Source: an uncultured Caryophanales bacterium
Lineage (GTDB): Bacteria > Bacillota_I > Bacilli_A > RF39 > UBA660
Reading direction: 5' to 3'
DNA length: 13,268 nt
NCBI GenBank assembly: GCA_905206805.1
Contig: CAJLIR010000026.1
Coordinates: forward strand, 1 to 13,268
The translations under genes were made by a program, and so were the position numbers. The notes below the pieces were generated by a model, which saw only the letters and a program-made list of their open reading frames with translations, made no database searches and was not told the origin of the DNA. Within the stretch, counting starts at the first letter, position 1. Every line of letters starts with the position of its first letter. Shown here one piece after another: positions 1 through 6,768 of this stretch.

Positions 1-2
1 GA

Positions 3-497
3 AATATAACAGGAATCTATGATATGAGTGGAGGAAACTGGGAATATGTTATGGGTGTTATAACTATAAACAACAAATTAGTAAGTGGAAGTCATAATAA
101 AAGGAATAGTGGATTTAATGGAATATATGGTGCACCTGGAAATAATGATAGTGACGCTACACTATTAGAAAGGACAAATGGAATAGATTATCCAGATTCA
201 AGATACTATAATTTATATCCATATAAATATGAATTAAATACAGATAATTGGTATGATTATACAAGTGGATTATTAGGAGATGCCACAAAGGAAATAGCTA
301 ATACCAAAATTAATGCATCTAGTGGAAGCACAGGTTTATGGTTTAGTGATTACGCTGCTTTTCCTACGACTGCTTCCCCTTGGTTCTACCGTGGTGGTTA
401 CTTTGGTAATGGCTCTCTTGCGGGCGTGTTTGGTTTCGGTCGTGCCGGTGGCATTGCGGGTATCTACCACGCTTCGCGTTTAGTTTTAGCTTATTAA
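3..497 (+). CDS. DGR-type variable protein with FGE-sulfatase/C-type-lectin-like domain (5' truncated)
   Basis: The frame is open to the left edge, so this is the C-terminal 164 residues of a longer protein. It begins with an NITGIYDMSGGNWEYVMG segment, which matches the G-x-Y-D-M-x-G-N-x-W-E-W signature of formylglycine-generating-enzyme/sulfatase-modifying domains. It ends with WFYRGG and SRLVLAY, equivalent to the 'RGGSW ... GFR' end of that fold. Known DGR target proteins use this C-type-lectin fold to display variable residues. From about codon 351 the base composition shifts abruptly to GC-rich, A-poor DNA with codons rare in this window (GCG, GGC, GTG, TCG). The stop is TAA at 495-497. 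In related gut Firmicutes such domains often carry an N-terminal pilin-like or secretion signal; here the N-terminus is outside the window, so localisation is unknown. The fold assignment is fairly secure. A role as a surface adhesin or ligand-binding protein is inferred. Confidence 0.75.
   Translation, partial: NITGIYDMSGGNWEYVMGVITINNKLVSGSHNKRNSGFNGIYGAPGNNDSDATLLERTNGIDYPDSRYYNLYPYKYELNTDNWYDYTSGLLGDATKEIANTKINASSGSTGLWFSDYAAFPTTASPWFYRGGYFGNGSLAGVFGFGRAGGIAGIYHASRLVLAY
381..485 (+). repeat. Candidate DGR variable repeat (VR)
   Basis: In the 90 bases 381-470 I count 8 adenines (about 9%) and 50 G+C (about 56%), against A-rich, low-GC flanks. Codons at the likely variable positions all end in C or T: TAC, GGT, AAT, CTT, GCC, ATT, ATC and CAC. 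That is what copying AAC/AAT template codons with random substitution at adenines would give. Constant codons between them (GCG, GGC, GTG, TTT, TTC) contain no A. The end at GCTTCGCGT would be the invariant part near the stop that normally serves as the homing initiation site. No template repeat is visible in the window, so this rests on composition and codon pattern alone. Confidence 0.65.
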
Positions 498-518
498 TAG
501 AAATTATTTGAACAAAAT

Positions 519-548
519 AAATAATAGTTTATATTGACTATTATTTTT
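519..548 (+). terminator. Rho-independent terminator after the variable protein gene
   Basis: A 10-bp AT-rich stem pairs AAATAATAGT (519-528) with ACTATTATTT (537-546) around an 8-base loop and runs into a T tract. It separates the upstream gene from the metal operon. Its 3' arm overlaps the -35 of the next promoter. The stem has only one G-C pair, so strength is uncertain. Confidence 0.5.
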
Positions 549-562
549 ATTTTGTATATAAT
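534..562 (+). promoter_or_regulatory. Sigma-A promoter of the metal-resistance operon
   Basis: TTGACT (534-539) and a perfect TATAAT (557-562) are separated by 17 bases. Transcription should start near 569, at the palindromic operator, with the repressor gene's AAGGAGGA ribosome site at 591-598. Confidence 0.85.
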
Positions 563-567
563 ATGAA

Positions 568-589
568 TATATGAACATATAATCATATA
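568..589 (+). promoter_or_regulatory. Candidate ArsR/SmtB-family operator
   Basis: TATATGA (568-574) and TCATATA (583-589) form a perfect 7-bp inverted repeat with an 8-base spacer, just downstream of the -10. ATATGAA also occurs at 561-567, partly overlapping the -10. Operators of SmtB/CzrA/CadC repressors are AT-rich imperfect palindromes containing TGAA-type half-sites in this position. Binding here would block polymerase, consistent with autoregulation released by metal. Confidence 0.65.
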
Positions 590-601
590 AAAGGAGGAAA
601 T

Positions 602-913
602 ATGACCACACATAGTAAAGAATTATTATTTGGATTAAGCGAATTTTTCAAAATATTTGGTGATGCTACTAGGTTAAGAATTTTGGATGTATTATTAAAT
701 GGTGAGAAGTGTGTTAATGAAATATCAGAAATATTAGAAGTTAGTCAATCAGCTATATCACATCAATTAAAAAATTTACGTTCATCTAATTTAGTAAAAA
801 CAGAAAAAATTGGAAAGTTGGTAAAATATTCTATTGCAGATAATCATATTAAGATAATTTTAAAATATGGTTTAGAACATATTAAGGAGGAGATAGGAAA
901 TGAAAAAATTTGA
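602..913 (+). CDS. ArsR/SmtB-family metal-sensing repressor (alpha-5 Zn-type site)
   Basis: This 103-residue winged-helix protein has the usual length for the family. Residues 19-28 (FGDATRLRIL) are the family signature. Residues 36-64 contain the helix-turn-helix (VNEISEILEVSQSAISHQLK), followed by a beta-wing near 65-78. The last helix carries Asp80, His82, His93 and Glu96. Their spacing (0, +2, +13, +16) is exactly that of the alpha-5 Zn(II) site of SmtB (D104/H106/H117/E120). There is only one cysteine (Cys37) and no N-terminal Cys pair, so the CadC/ArsR thiolate sites are absent. It probably senses Zn, possibly Co or Cd, and represses itself and the ATPase through the operator at 568-589. 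The start has a strong ribosome site at 591-598. The gene overlaps the ATPase start by 14 bases. Confidence 0.92.
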   Translation: MTTHSKELLFGLSEFFKIFGDATRLRILDVLLNGEKCVNEISEILEVSQSAISHQLKNLRSSNLVKTEKIGKLVKYSIADNHIKIILKYGLEHIKEEIGNEKI

Positions 914-2732
914 TTTTGAATTTTTCAAAATTATATTGAGTGGAATTATATTTATTGTTTCATTATTTATTAATATAGAAACAATAAAATTAACTTTATT
1001 AATAATAAGTTATATAATTGTATCTTATGAAATGTATATTAATGCATTTAAAAATATTTTAAAAGGCGAGATATTTGATGAAAACTTGCTCATGATAGTA
1101 GCAACAATAGGGGCATTTTTTATAGGTGAATATGAAGAAGCTTTAATGGTAATGTTACTATTTAATTTAGGTGAATATTTATCAGATAAAGCAGTTGATA
1201 ATTCAAGCGAATCAATTCTCAAATTAATGGACTTAAGAAGCGATAGGATTAATTTAAAATTAAATGATAAAATAGAAAATGTCGATATAAAAGATGTTAA
1301 ATTAGGTGATATATTTATTGTAAAACCAGGTGAAAAAATTGGATTAGATGGCGTTGTTGTTAACGGACGTGGTAGTGTTGATACTTCAAGTTTAACAGGA
1401 GAATCAAAACCAGTCTATGTAGAAATAAATAATACTGTATTAAGTGGTAGTACAAACTTAGATTCAATTTTGACTATAAAGGCAACATCAACGTTTGAAA
1501 CGAGTACGGCTACTAAAATTTTAGAATTAATAAAGAATTCTGAAGATAAAAAAACAGAAACAGAAAAGTTTATTACAAGATTTTGTAAATTTTATACACC
1601 AATTATTGTAATATCTGCTATTTTATTAACAATTATACCAGTTATGTTAGGTGGAAATTTTAATGACTGGTTATATAGTTCATTAGTATTTTTAGTTACA
1701 TCTTGTCCTTGTGCTTTAGTTATTTCTGTTCCATTAGTATTTTTTTCAGGAATTGGTAGAGCAAGTCGTGAAGGAATTATTGTTAAAGGAAGTAGTGAAC
1801 TAGAAAATTTATCAAAAATTAAAACTATTGTATTTGATAAAACTGGTACAATAACTAAGGGAAACTTTGAAATTCAAGAAATCGTTTCTAAAAATATAAC
1901 AAATGAAGAATTATTAGAAATTGCTGCTTATTCAGAATTTTATTCTCTCCACCCTGTATCAAAGGTAATATTGGAAAAATATGGTAAAGAAATTGATAAA
2001 AGTATAATTAGTGATTTTAAAGAAATAAGTGGTAATGGAATATCTTTAAAAATAAATGATGATGATATTTTAGTTGGAAATTATAATTTGTTTAGAGAAA
2101 ACAAAATAAATATAGACAACATTAATTCTATTGGAACAATTATATATATTGCTAAAAATCATGAATATTTAGGATATATATTAATTGCTGATGAAATAAA
2201 AAATGATGCTTATAATTTAGTTAAATCTTTAAAATATAATGGTATTAGAAGAATTGTTATGTTATCTGGTGATAACAAAAATATTGTGAAAAACGTAAGT
2301 GAAAGAATAGGCATTAGTGAATATTATGCTGAAATGCTTCCAATAGATAAAGTTAATAAGGTTGAAAGTTTAAAAAAAGAAGGATTTACTGCATTTGTAG
2401 GTGATGGAATAAATGATGCACCTGTTATGAAAATATCTGATTTAGGAATTTCTATGGGTATAACAGGTAGTGATGCTGCAATAGAAGCTTCTAATATTGT
2501 TTTAATGACAGATAATTTGGATAAAATAACAGAAGCTATAAAGATATCTAAAAAAACAAAAAGTATAGTAACTTTTAATATAATATTTGCTCTTTTGGTA
2601 AAATTTTTATGCTTATTATTAGGTGTCTTAGGAATATCAAAAATTTGGTTTGCAGTTGTTGCTGATGTTGGGGTTACATTATTACTGGTTTTAAATTCAT
2701 TAAGATTAATTATAGTAAAGAAAGTTCATTAA
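900..2732 (+). CDS. cadA: Zn/Cd/Pb-exporting P1B-type ATPase without N-terminal metal-binding domain
   Basis: This 610-residue protein pumps divalent metal out of the cytoplasm using ATP. Visible motifs are TGES 166-169 (actuator), CPC 269-271 (membrane metal site), DKTGT 313-317 (phosphorylated Asp313), HP 351-352 (P1B nucleotide-domain motif) and GDGIND 501-506. Lys568 in TM7 and Asp589 in TM8, 21 residues apart, match the Lys693/Asp714 pair of E. coli ZntA. That places the pump in the P1B-2 (Zn/Cd/Pb) group rather than the copper group. Eight membrane segments are visible (about 11-48, 62-95, 233-283 and 557-604, two in each range). No GxTCxxC heavy-metal domain precedes TM1, so it is shorter than typical CadA/ZntA. 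ATG at 900 follows AAGGAGG (884-890) and lies inside the repressor gene, so the two are translationally coupled. The symbol is by family; cadA or zntA would serve equally. Confidence 0.93.
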   Translation: MKKFDFEFFKIILSGIIFIVSLFINIETIKLTLLIISYIIVSYEMYINAFKNILKGEIFDENLLMIVATIGAFFIGEYEEALMVMLLFNLGEYLSDKAVDNSSESILKLMDLRSDRINLKLNDKIENVDIKDVKLGDIFIVKPGEKIGLDGVVVNGRGSVDTSSLTGESKPVYVEINNTVLSGSTNLDSILTIKATSTFETSTATKILELIKNSEDKKTETEKFITRFCKFYTPIIVISAILLTIIPVMLGGNFNDWLYSSLVFLVTSCPCALVISVPLVFFSGIGRASREGIIVKGSSELENLSKIKTIVFDKTGTITKGNFEIQEIVSKNITNEELLEIAAYSEFYSLHPVSKVILEKYGKEIDKSIISDFKEISGNGISLKINDDDILVGNYNLFRENKINIDNINSIGTIIYIAKNHEYLGYILIADEIKNDAYNLVKSLKYNGIRRIVMLSGDNKNIVKNVSERIGISEYYAEMLPIDKVNKVESLKKEGFTAFVGDGINDAPVMKISDLGISMGITGSDAAIEASNIVLMTDNLDKITEAIKISKKTKSIVTFNIIFALLVKFLCLLLGVLGISKIWFAVVADVGVTLLLVLNSLRLIIVKKVH

Positions 2733-2752
2733 TGAACTTTCTTTAATTTTTA
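2717..2752 (+). terminator. Terminator embedded in the end of the ATPase gene
   Basis: Positions 2717-2744 form a perfect 28-base palindrome: AAAGAAAGTTCA and TGAACTTTCTTT around a TTAA loop, followed by AATTTTTAT. The TAA stop (2730-2732) lies in the loop, so the last codons double as the stem. It isolates the metal operon from lon. Confidence 0.75.
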
Positions 2753-2872
2753 TAAAAAAGCATTAATTTTTTATAATAAATAACATAATTTAAACTAAAA
2801 ATAAATATAAAATTTTAGTAAAAATTTTGTATTTTTAACGCAAATAAAATGACCAAAATTTAAAAAAATCGA

Positions 2873-2901
2873 TAGACATTTATCTATGAATGTACTATAA
2901 T
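2873..2901 (+). promoter_or_regulatory. Sigma-A promoter of lon
   Basis: TAGACA (2873-2878) and a perfect TATAAT (2896-2901) have a 17-base spacer. Transcription should start near 2908, giving a leader of about 20 bases containing GGAGGTG (2918-2924). A small inverted repeat (ATAGA 2872-2876, TCTAT 2883-2887) overlaps the -35. I see no tandem CtsR heptads and no CIRCE element. Confidence 0.75.
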
Positions 2902-2928
2902 AGAAAACAATTTATGTGGAGGTGCAAT

Positions 2929-5259
2929 ATGACAAAAACAAATTTACCAGTGATCTTGCTTAGAGGAGTTGTATTGTTACCTAATAATGATGTAAAGCTA
3001 GAATTTGAAAAGGGTGATTCTAGTATTATAATAGATGAAGCAGAGATGTTTCATCATGGAAATTTGTTAGTAATATGTGATACAAATGTAACTGATGAAA
3101 TTAATTATAAAAAATTACCTAAAATAGGTATAATTGCACATCTAAATCACAAAATTGAGCTTCCTAATGGGCGTATCAGAGTGGTATTTAGTGGCCTTTC
3201 GAGGGCAAGTGTGGACATGTACTTAAATGCCAATCAAAAAGATGATGTACTAGAAGCAATCATAACAAAATTAGATGATAAAAGTGTAGAATTAAAAGAA
3301 GAAAAAGTATTAGTTGAAAAAGTAAAAAAGGAAGTATCTACATATGTTAAAAAAATATCATATTTGAGTAATAGTATTCTATCTGCAATTAAAGATATTG
3401 ATAGTTTATCAAAAATAACAGATATAGTTGCAATGAGTCTTTCAGTTGATTTAAGTAGATTAATAGATTATTTAAATTGCTTAGATCCAAAAGAAAGATT
3501 GAATATGTTATTATCTGATATTTATGAAGAAGAAGAAAAATATAATATTGAACGTGATTTAGATTTAAAAGTAAAAAGAGAAATTGACGCCAATCAAAAA
3601 GAATATTTTTTAAGAGAAAAATTAAAAGCAATAAAGGAAGAACTTGGCGATATTTCACCTAAGGACGAAGAAGTTGATGAGTTAAGATTAAAAATTAAAA
3701 ATCTTAAAGCTAACAAAAGTATTAAGGAACGTCTAACTAATGAATTAAATAGATATGAAGCATTATCAAATACTTCTCCTGAAATAAATTTAATAAGAAA
3801 TTATATAGATTGGTTATTATCACTTCCATGGCAAGAATCAACTCATGATAATGAAGATTTAAATGAAGTTAAAAGAGTTCTAGATTCGTCTCATTATGGT
3901 CTTGATAAAGTTAAAGAGCGTATTATTGAATTTTTAGCAGTAAAAAAGCAAACAGATAGTTTAAATGGTCCAATTTTATGTTTGGTTGGTCCTCCTGGTG
4001 TAGGAAAAACTTCTCTAGCTTTTAGTATTGCGTCTGCAATGAATAGAAATTTTGTTAAGATGTCTGTTGGTGGTGTTAATGATGAAGCTGAAATAATGGG
4101 ACATCGTCGTACCTATTTAGGTGCTAATCCAGGTAGAATAATTACATCTATGAAAAAAGCGAAAAGTAATAATCCAGTTTTTTTGATTGACGAAATTGAT
4201 AAAATGACTAAGGATGTTAAAGGCGATCCTGCAAGTGCACTATTAGATGTTTTAGATCCTGAACAAAACTCTTTATTTAGTGATAATTATATTGAGGAAG
4301 AATATGATTTGTCTAAAGTAATGTTTATTGCAACAGCAAATTATATAGATCAAATACCAGAAGCTTTAAGAGATCGATTAGAAATTGTTAAATTATCGGG
4401 ATATACTGAATTTGAAAAATTAGATATAGTAAAAAAACATTTACTTGCTAAAGTATGCAGTGAGCATGGTGTTGATAAGAGTAAAATAGAAATAAAAGAT
4501 GATACAATTTTAAAAATAATTAGACTTTATACTAGAGAAGCAGGAGTTCGTGAACTAGAAAGACAAGTAGCCTCTATTATAAGGAAAATTGTTACATCGA
4601 TTGTTATAAATAATTCAGAAATTACTCAAATTGAGATTGATTTTGATAAAGTAAAAGAATATCTAGGTAATCCTAAATACCAGGATTATGAAAAAAATTC
4701 AGAATCGCTTGTAGGCGTTGTAAATGGACTTGCTTACACATCATTTGGCGGTGATACATTACCAATTGAGGTAAATTATTATGAAGGAAAAGGTAATTTA
4801 ATGTTAACCGGTTCTTTGGGTGATGTTATGAAAGAAAGCGCTCAAATTGCTTTAAGTTATATAAAAGCAAACGCCAAAAAATTTAATATTGATTATGAAA
4901 AAATAACAAAAAACGATATACATATCCATGTTCCGGAAGGTGCTACTCCAAAGGATGGACCAAGTGCAGGTATTACGCTTACAACTGCATTAATTAGTGC
5001 ATTATCTGGTTTAAAAATTGATAGCAAACTAGCTATGACAGGAGAAATTACTTTAAGAGGAAAAATTTTACCAATAGGTGGTTTGAAAGAAAAAAGTATT
5101 GGTGCCAACAGAAATGGAATAAAAAAGATATTAATCCCTTATGACAATATTGCCGATTTAGATGAAATTCCAGTTGAAATTAAAAATAACATCGAATATA
5201 TTCCAGTTAAAAATTATGATGAGGTTTTTGAAATTTTAAAAAAATTTGAGGTTAATTAA
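2929..5259 (+). CDS. lon: ATP-dependent protease LonA
   Basis: Lon degrades damaged and regulatory proteins in the cytoplasm as a hexamer. ATG 2929 is preceded by GGAGGTG at 2918-2924. An in-frame ATG at 2890 lies upstream of the -10 and is not a credible start. The 776-residue product is the usual LonA length. It has an N-terminal substrate-binding domain (about 1-190), a coiled linker (about 195-300), Walker A GPPGVGKT 354-361, Walker B FLIDEID 418-424 and a sensor/lid region with REAGVRELER near 536-545. The C-terminal protease domain carries the Ser679/Lys720 dyad (PKDGPSAG and GGLKEK), close to S679/K722 of E. coli and S677/K720 of B. subtilis. It lacks the transmembrane segments of LonB. 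The next gene begins one base after its stop, so lon probably heads an operon with the two unknown genes. Confidence 0.97.
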   Translation: MTKTNLPVILLRGVVLLPNNDVKLEFEKGDSSIIIDEAEMFHHGNLLVICDTNVTDEINYKKLPKIGIIAHLNHKIELPNGRIRVVFSGLSRASVDMYLNANQKDDVLEAIITKLDDKSVELKEEKVLVEKVKKEVSTYVKKISYLSNSILSAIKDIDSLSKITDIVAMSLSVDLSRLIDYLNCLDPKERLNMLLSDIYEEEEKYNIERDLDLKVKREIDANQKEYFLREKLKAIKEELGDISPKDEEVDELRLKIKNLKANKSIKERLTNELNRYEALSNTSPEINLIRNYIDWLLSLPWQESTHDNEDLNEVKRVLDSSHYGLDKVKERIIEFLAVKKQTDSLNGPILCLVGPPGVGKTSLAFSIASAMNRNFVKMSVGGVNDEAEIMGHRRTYLGANPGRIITSMKKAKSNNPVFLIDEIDKMTKDVKGDPASALLDVLDPEQNSLFSDNYIEEEYDLSKVMFIATANYIDQIPEALRDRLEIVKLSGYTEFEKLDIVKKHLLAKVCSEHGVDKSKIEIKDDTILKIIRLYTREAGVRELERQVASIIRKIVTSIVINNSEITQIEIDFDKVKEYLGNPKYQDYEKNSESLVGVVNGLAYTSFGGDTLPIEVNYYEGKGNLMLTGSLGDVMKESAQIALSYIKANAKKFNIDYEKITKNDIHIHVPEGATPKDGPSAGITLTTALISALSGLKIDSKLAMTGEITLRGKILPIGGLKEKSIGANRNGIKKILIPYDNIADLDEIPVEIKNNIEYIPVKNYDEVFEILKKFEVN

Positions 5260-5260
5260 A

Positions 5261-6046
5261 ATGAATGATAAAGATGTAAAAATGATTAGTAGAAGCTTTG
5301 ATGAATACCTGAATTTTGTTTATAATTGGAATTTCATTAATTCATTAGCTTTTAGTTCAAATATAAAAAAAGCTGTAACTGCAGATATTTTTAGTGATTG
5401 TTTTGAACCATCTAATATATTATCTTTTTTACCTTTATATTTGTTAAAATGTAAAGCCTTAAATATATTTGATGATGATATAAAAAATAATTTGTATCTT
5501 TTAATAAATCATATAGCTGAACTAGATAAAAAAACTGATAAATATAAAAAAAATGAAATATTAAATAATATGAAAATTATACTAAATAACATGGAAACTG
5601 ATAATTATGATTTTATTCGTAATCAAATTATATTAAGAGATTTTGGAAATTTGAATTATAAAAAAAATTTGAAAAAAATAAATAATATTTCCAATGATAT
5701 AATAGATGATTCTAAAAGTACATATTATGATTCAATAGAAAACGATTATGCCATGCTAAAATTTTTAATGTTAAATAAAAAAGATTTTTGTGATAAATAT
5801 TATAAAGATGTGTTTTTAACTAAGAATTTTTATAGAAGTATAAACAGTTTTATCAGTGATTATTGTCTTTTATTTTGTTCTGAAACGGACTTTTTAAGCA
5901 AAGTTAATTTTTCATTAGATAAACTCGAAGAATTTACGAAGTATAGTAATACTACTGCTATCTTAAATTCAAACATTGATTATGAATTTTATAACATAGT
6001 TGATACAATAGGAAAGTTGGTGAAAAAAATTGCAAAAAAATTTTAA
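5261..6046 (+). CDS. Hypothetical helical protein, lon-linked (orphan 1)
   Basis: I do not recognise this 261-residue protein. It is rich in Asn, Lys, Asp and Ile, appears mostly helical, and has no signal peptide or convincing membrane segment. The most hydrophobic stretches are NILSFLPLYLLKC (about 52-64) and an aromatic/Cys-containing CLLFC segment in the C-terminal third. ATG 5261 is chosen because GAGGT (5248-5252) lies 8 bases upstream and the gene starts one base after the lon stop. The in-frame TTG at 5246 would overlap that ribosome site. Tight spacing to lon and a 17-base overlap with the next gene imply co-transcription and coupled translation. Its position between lon and spoVID suggests, without proving, a role in sporulation or proteolysis. 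Codon use resembles its neighbours, so recent transfer is not indicated. Confidence 0.8.
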   Translation: MNDKDVKMISRSFDEYLNFVYNWNFINSLAFSSNIKKAVTADIFSDCFEPSNILSFLPLYLLKCKALNIFDDDIKNNLYLLINHIAELDKKTDKYKKNEILNNMKIILNNMETDNYDFIRNQIILRDFGNLNYKKNLKKINNISNDIIDDSKSTYYDSIENDYAMLKFLMLNKKDFCDKYYKDVFLTKNFYRSINSFISDYCLLFCSETDFLSKVNFSLDKLEEFTKYSNTTAILNSNIDYEFYNIVDTIGKLVKKIAKKF

Positions 6047-6716
6047 TGATTTTTTAATAAATTCAATTATTTTTTCTGATAAACCTATAAATATAATTGA
6101 GAGTTTTAATATTAATAATGTATTTCTTGATGAAATATCATATTTATTAAATGATTTTGTTTCAACTTATAACAATATGCAATCTCTTGATGATTACATG
6201 ATTGAAAATGCCTATGATGTGATAGATTATATAAGGTTTAATTATAAATATAATAATTTAAAAGAAAAAAATTTTAAATATACCTTTTACAATAATATAA
6301 TTACAAAATTAAATAGTGCATTAAAAATAAATTCCGAAGCTTTTTATCTTTCTCAAATTATAAATAGACAAATTTTTATTGAATGTGATTTCGATATTGA
6401 CGAACTAATATTATCGGAAAAAGTAAAAGATGAAATAAGACACTCTTTATGTTGTGATAAGAATTTTTATGAAATTTTAAGTAAACCAAATTATCAAATA
6501 AAACAATACGACTATTTTAAATTAGTAATGAATAAATTTTTTCTATATAGCGTTAACTATTTTTTGTTAGAATGTCCTGACATATTGAAACATAATAAAT
6601 TATTAAAAGATATATTGTTGAACAATTTAAAAGAAACAAAAAAATTATTTTTGGATAAAAAAGATGCAAATATTAAAAAATATTCAAAAAAAATATTAAA
6701 TAATATTAGATGGTAA
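6030..6716 (+). CDS. Hypothetical helical protein, lon-linked (orphan 2)
   Basis: I do not recognise this 228-residue protein. It is Asn/Lys/Ile-rich, predicted mainly helical and probably cytoplasmic, with a lysine-rich C-terminus. The likely start is TTG 6030, inside the end of orphan 1. A weak GGTG (6019-6022) sits 7 bases upstream. The next in-frame ATG is near codon 49 and has no ribosome site, so translation probably depends on coupling to orphan 1. Both orphans have a CDKNFY/TKNFYR-like stretch followed by an aromatic helix with a Leu-Leu-x-Cys element in the last third. That could mean distant duplication, but the match is weak. The stop overlaps a small terminator hairpin, marking the end of the lon transcription unit. 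Confidence 0.75.
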   Translation: MQKNFNDFLINSIIFSDKPINIIESFNINNVFLDEISYLLNDFVSTYNNMQSLDDYMIENAYDVIDYIRFNYKYNNLKEKNFKYTFYNNIITKLNSALKINSEAFYLSQIINRQIFIECDFDIDELILSEKVKDEIRHSLCCDKNFYEILSKPNYQIKQYDYFKLVMNKFFLYSVNYFLLECPDILKHNKLLKDILLNNLKETKKLFLDKKDANIKKYSKKILNNIRW

Positions 6717-6733
6717 TAAATCCATCTTTTTTT
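6708..6733 (+). terminator. Terminator at the end of the lon operon
   Basis: AGATGG (6708-6713) pairs with CCATCT (6722-6727) around an 8-base loop, followed by seven Ts (6727-6733). The stem includes the final Trp codon and the loop begins with the stop. The stem is short, so read-through into spoVID is possible. Confidence 0.55.
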
Positions 6734-6768
6734 AATATAATTTAATGAATAAGGAAGGAGAAATGGGA

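Noticed and set aside
900..920. TGA recoded as Trp (Mollicutes-type code)
   Set aside because: TGA at 911-913 ends the repressor at normal family length inside the ATPase start, and TGG is the Trp codon in the genes read.
1025..1222. 65-codon - strand ORF inside the ATPase gene
   Set aside because: It lies opposite a well-supported coding region, lacks a ribosome site I can identify, and its product looks like a complement of the sense codons.
2850..2860. GACCAAA near lon as a CtsR half-site
   Set aside because: CtsR operators are tandem heptads; only one imperfect copy is present.
3389..3658. 89-codon - strand ORF inside lon
   Set aside because: Leu/Ile-rich shadow of A-rich sense codons within a full-length conserved gene.
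4893..5108. 71-codon - strand ORF over the Lon protease domain
   Set aside because: It lies opposite the conserved catalytic domain and has no independent support.
6734..6741. AATATAAT as a SigE- or SigA-type -10 for spoVID
   Set aside because: No matching -35 occurs at suitable spacing for either factor; AT-rich sequence gives such hexamers by chance.
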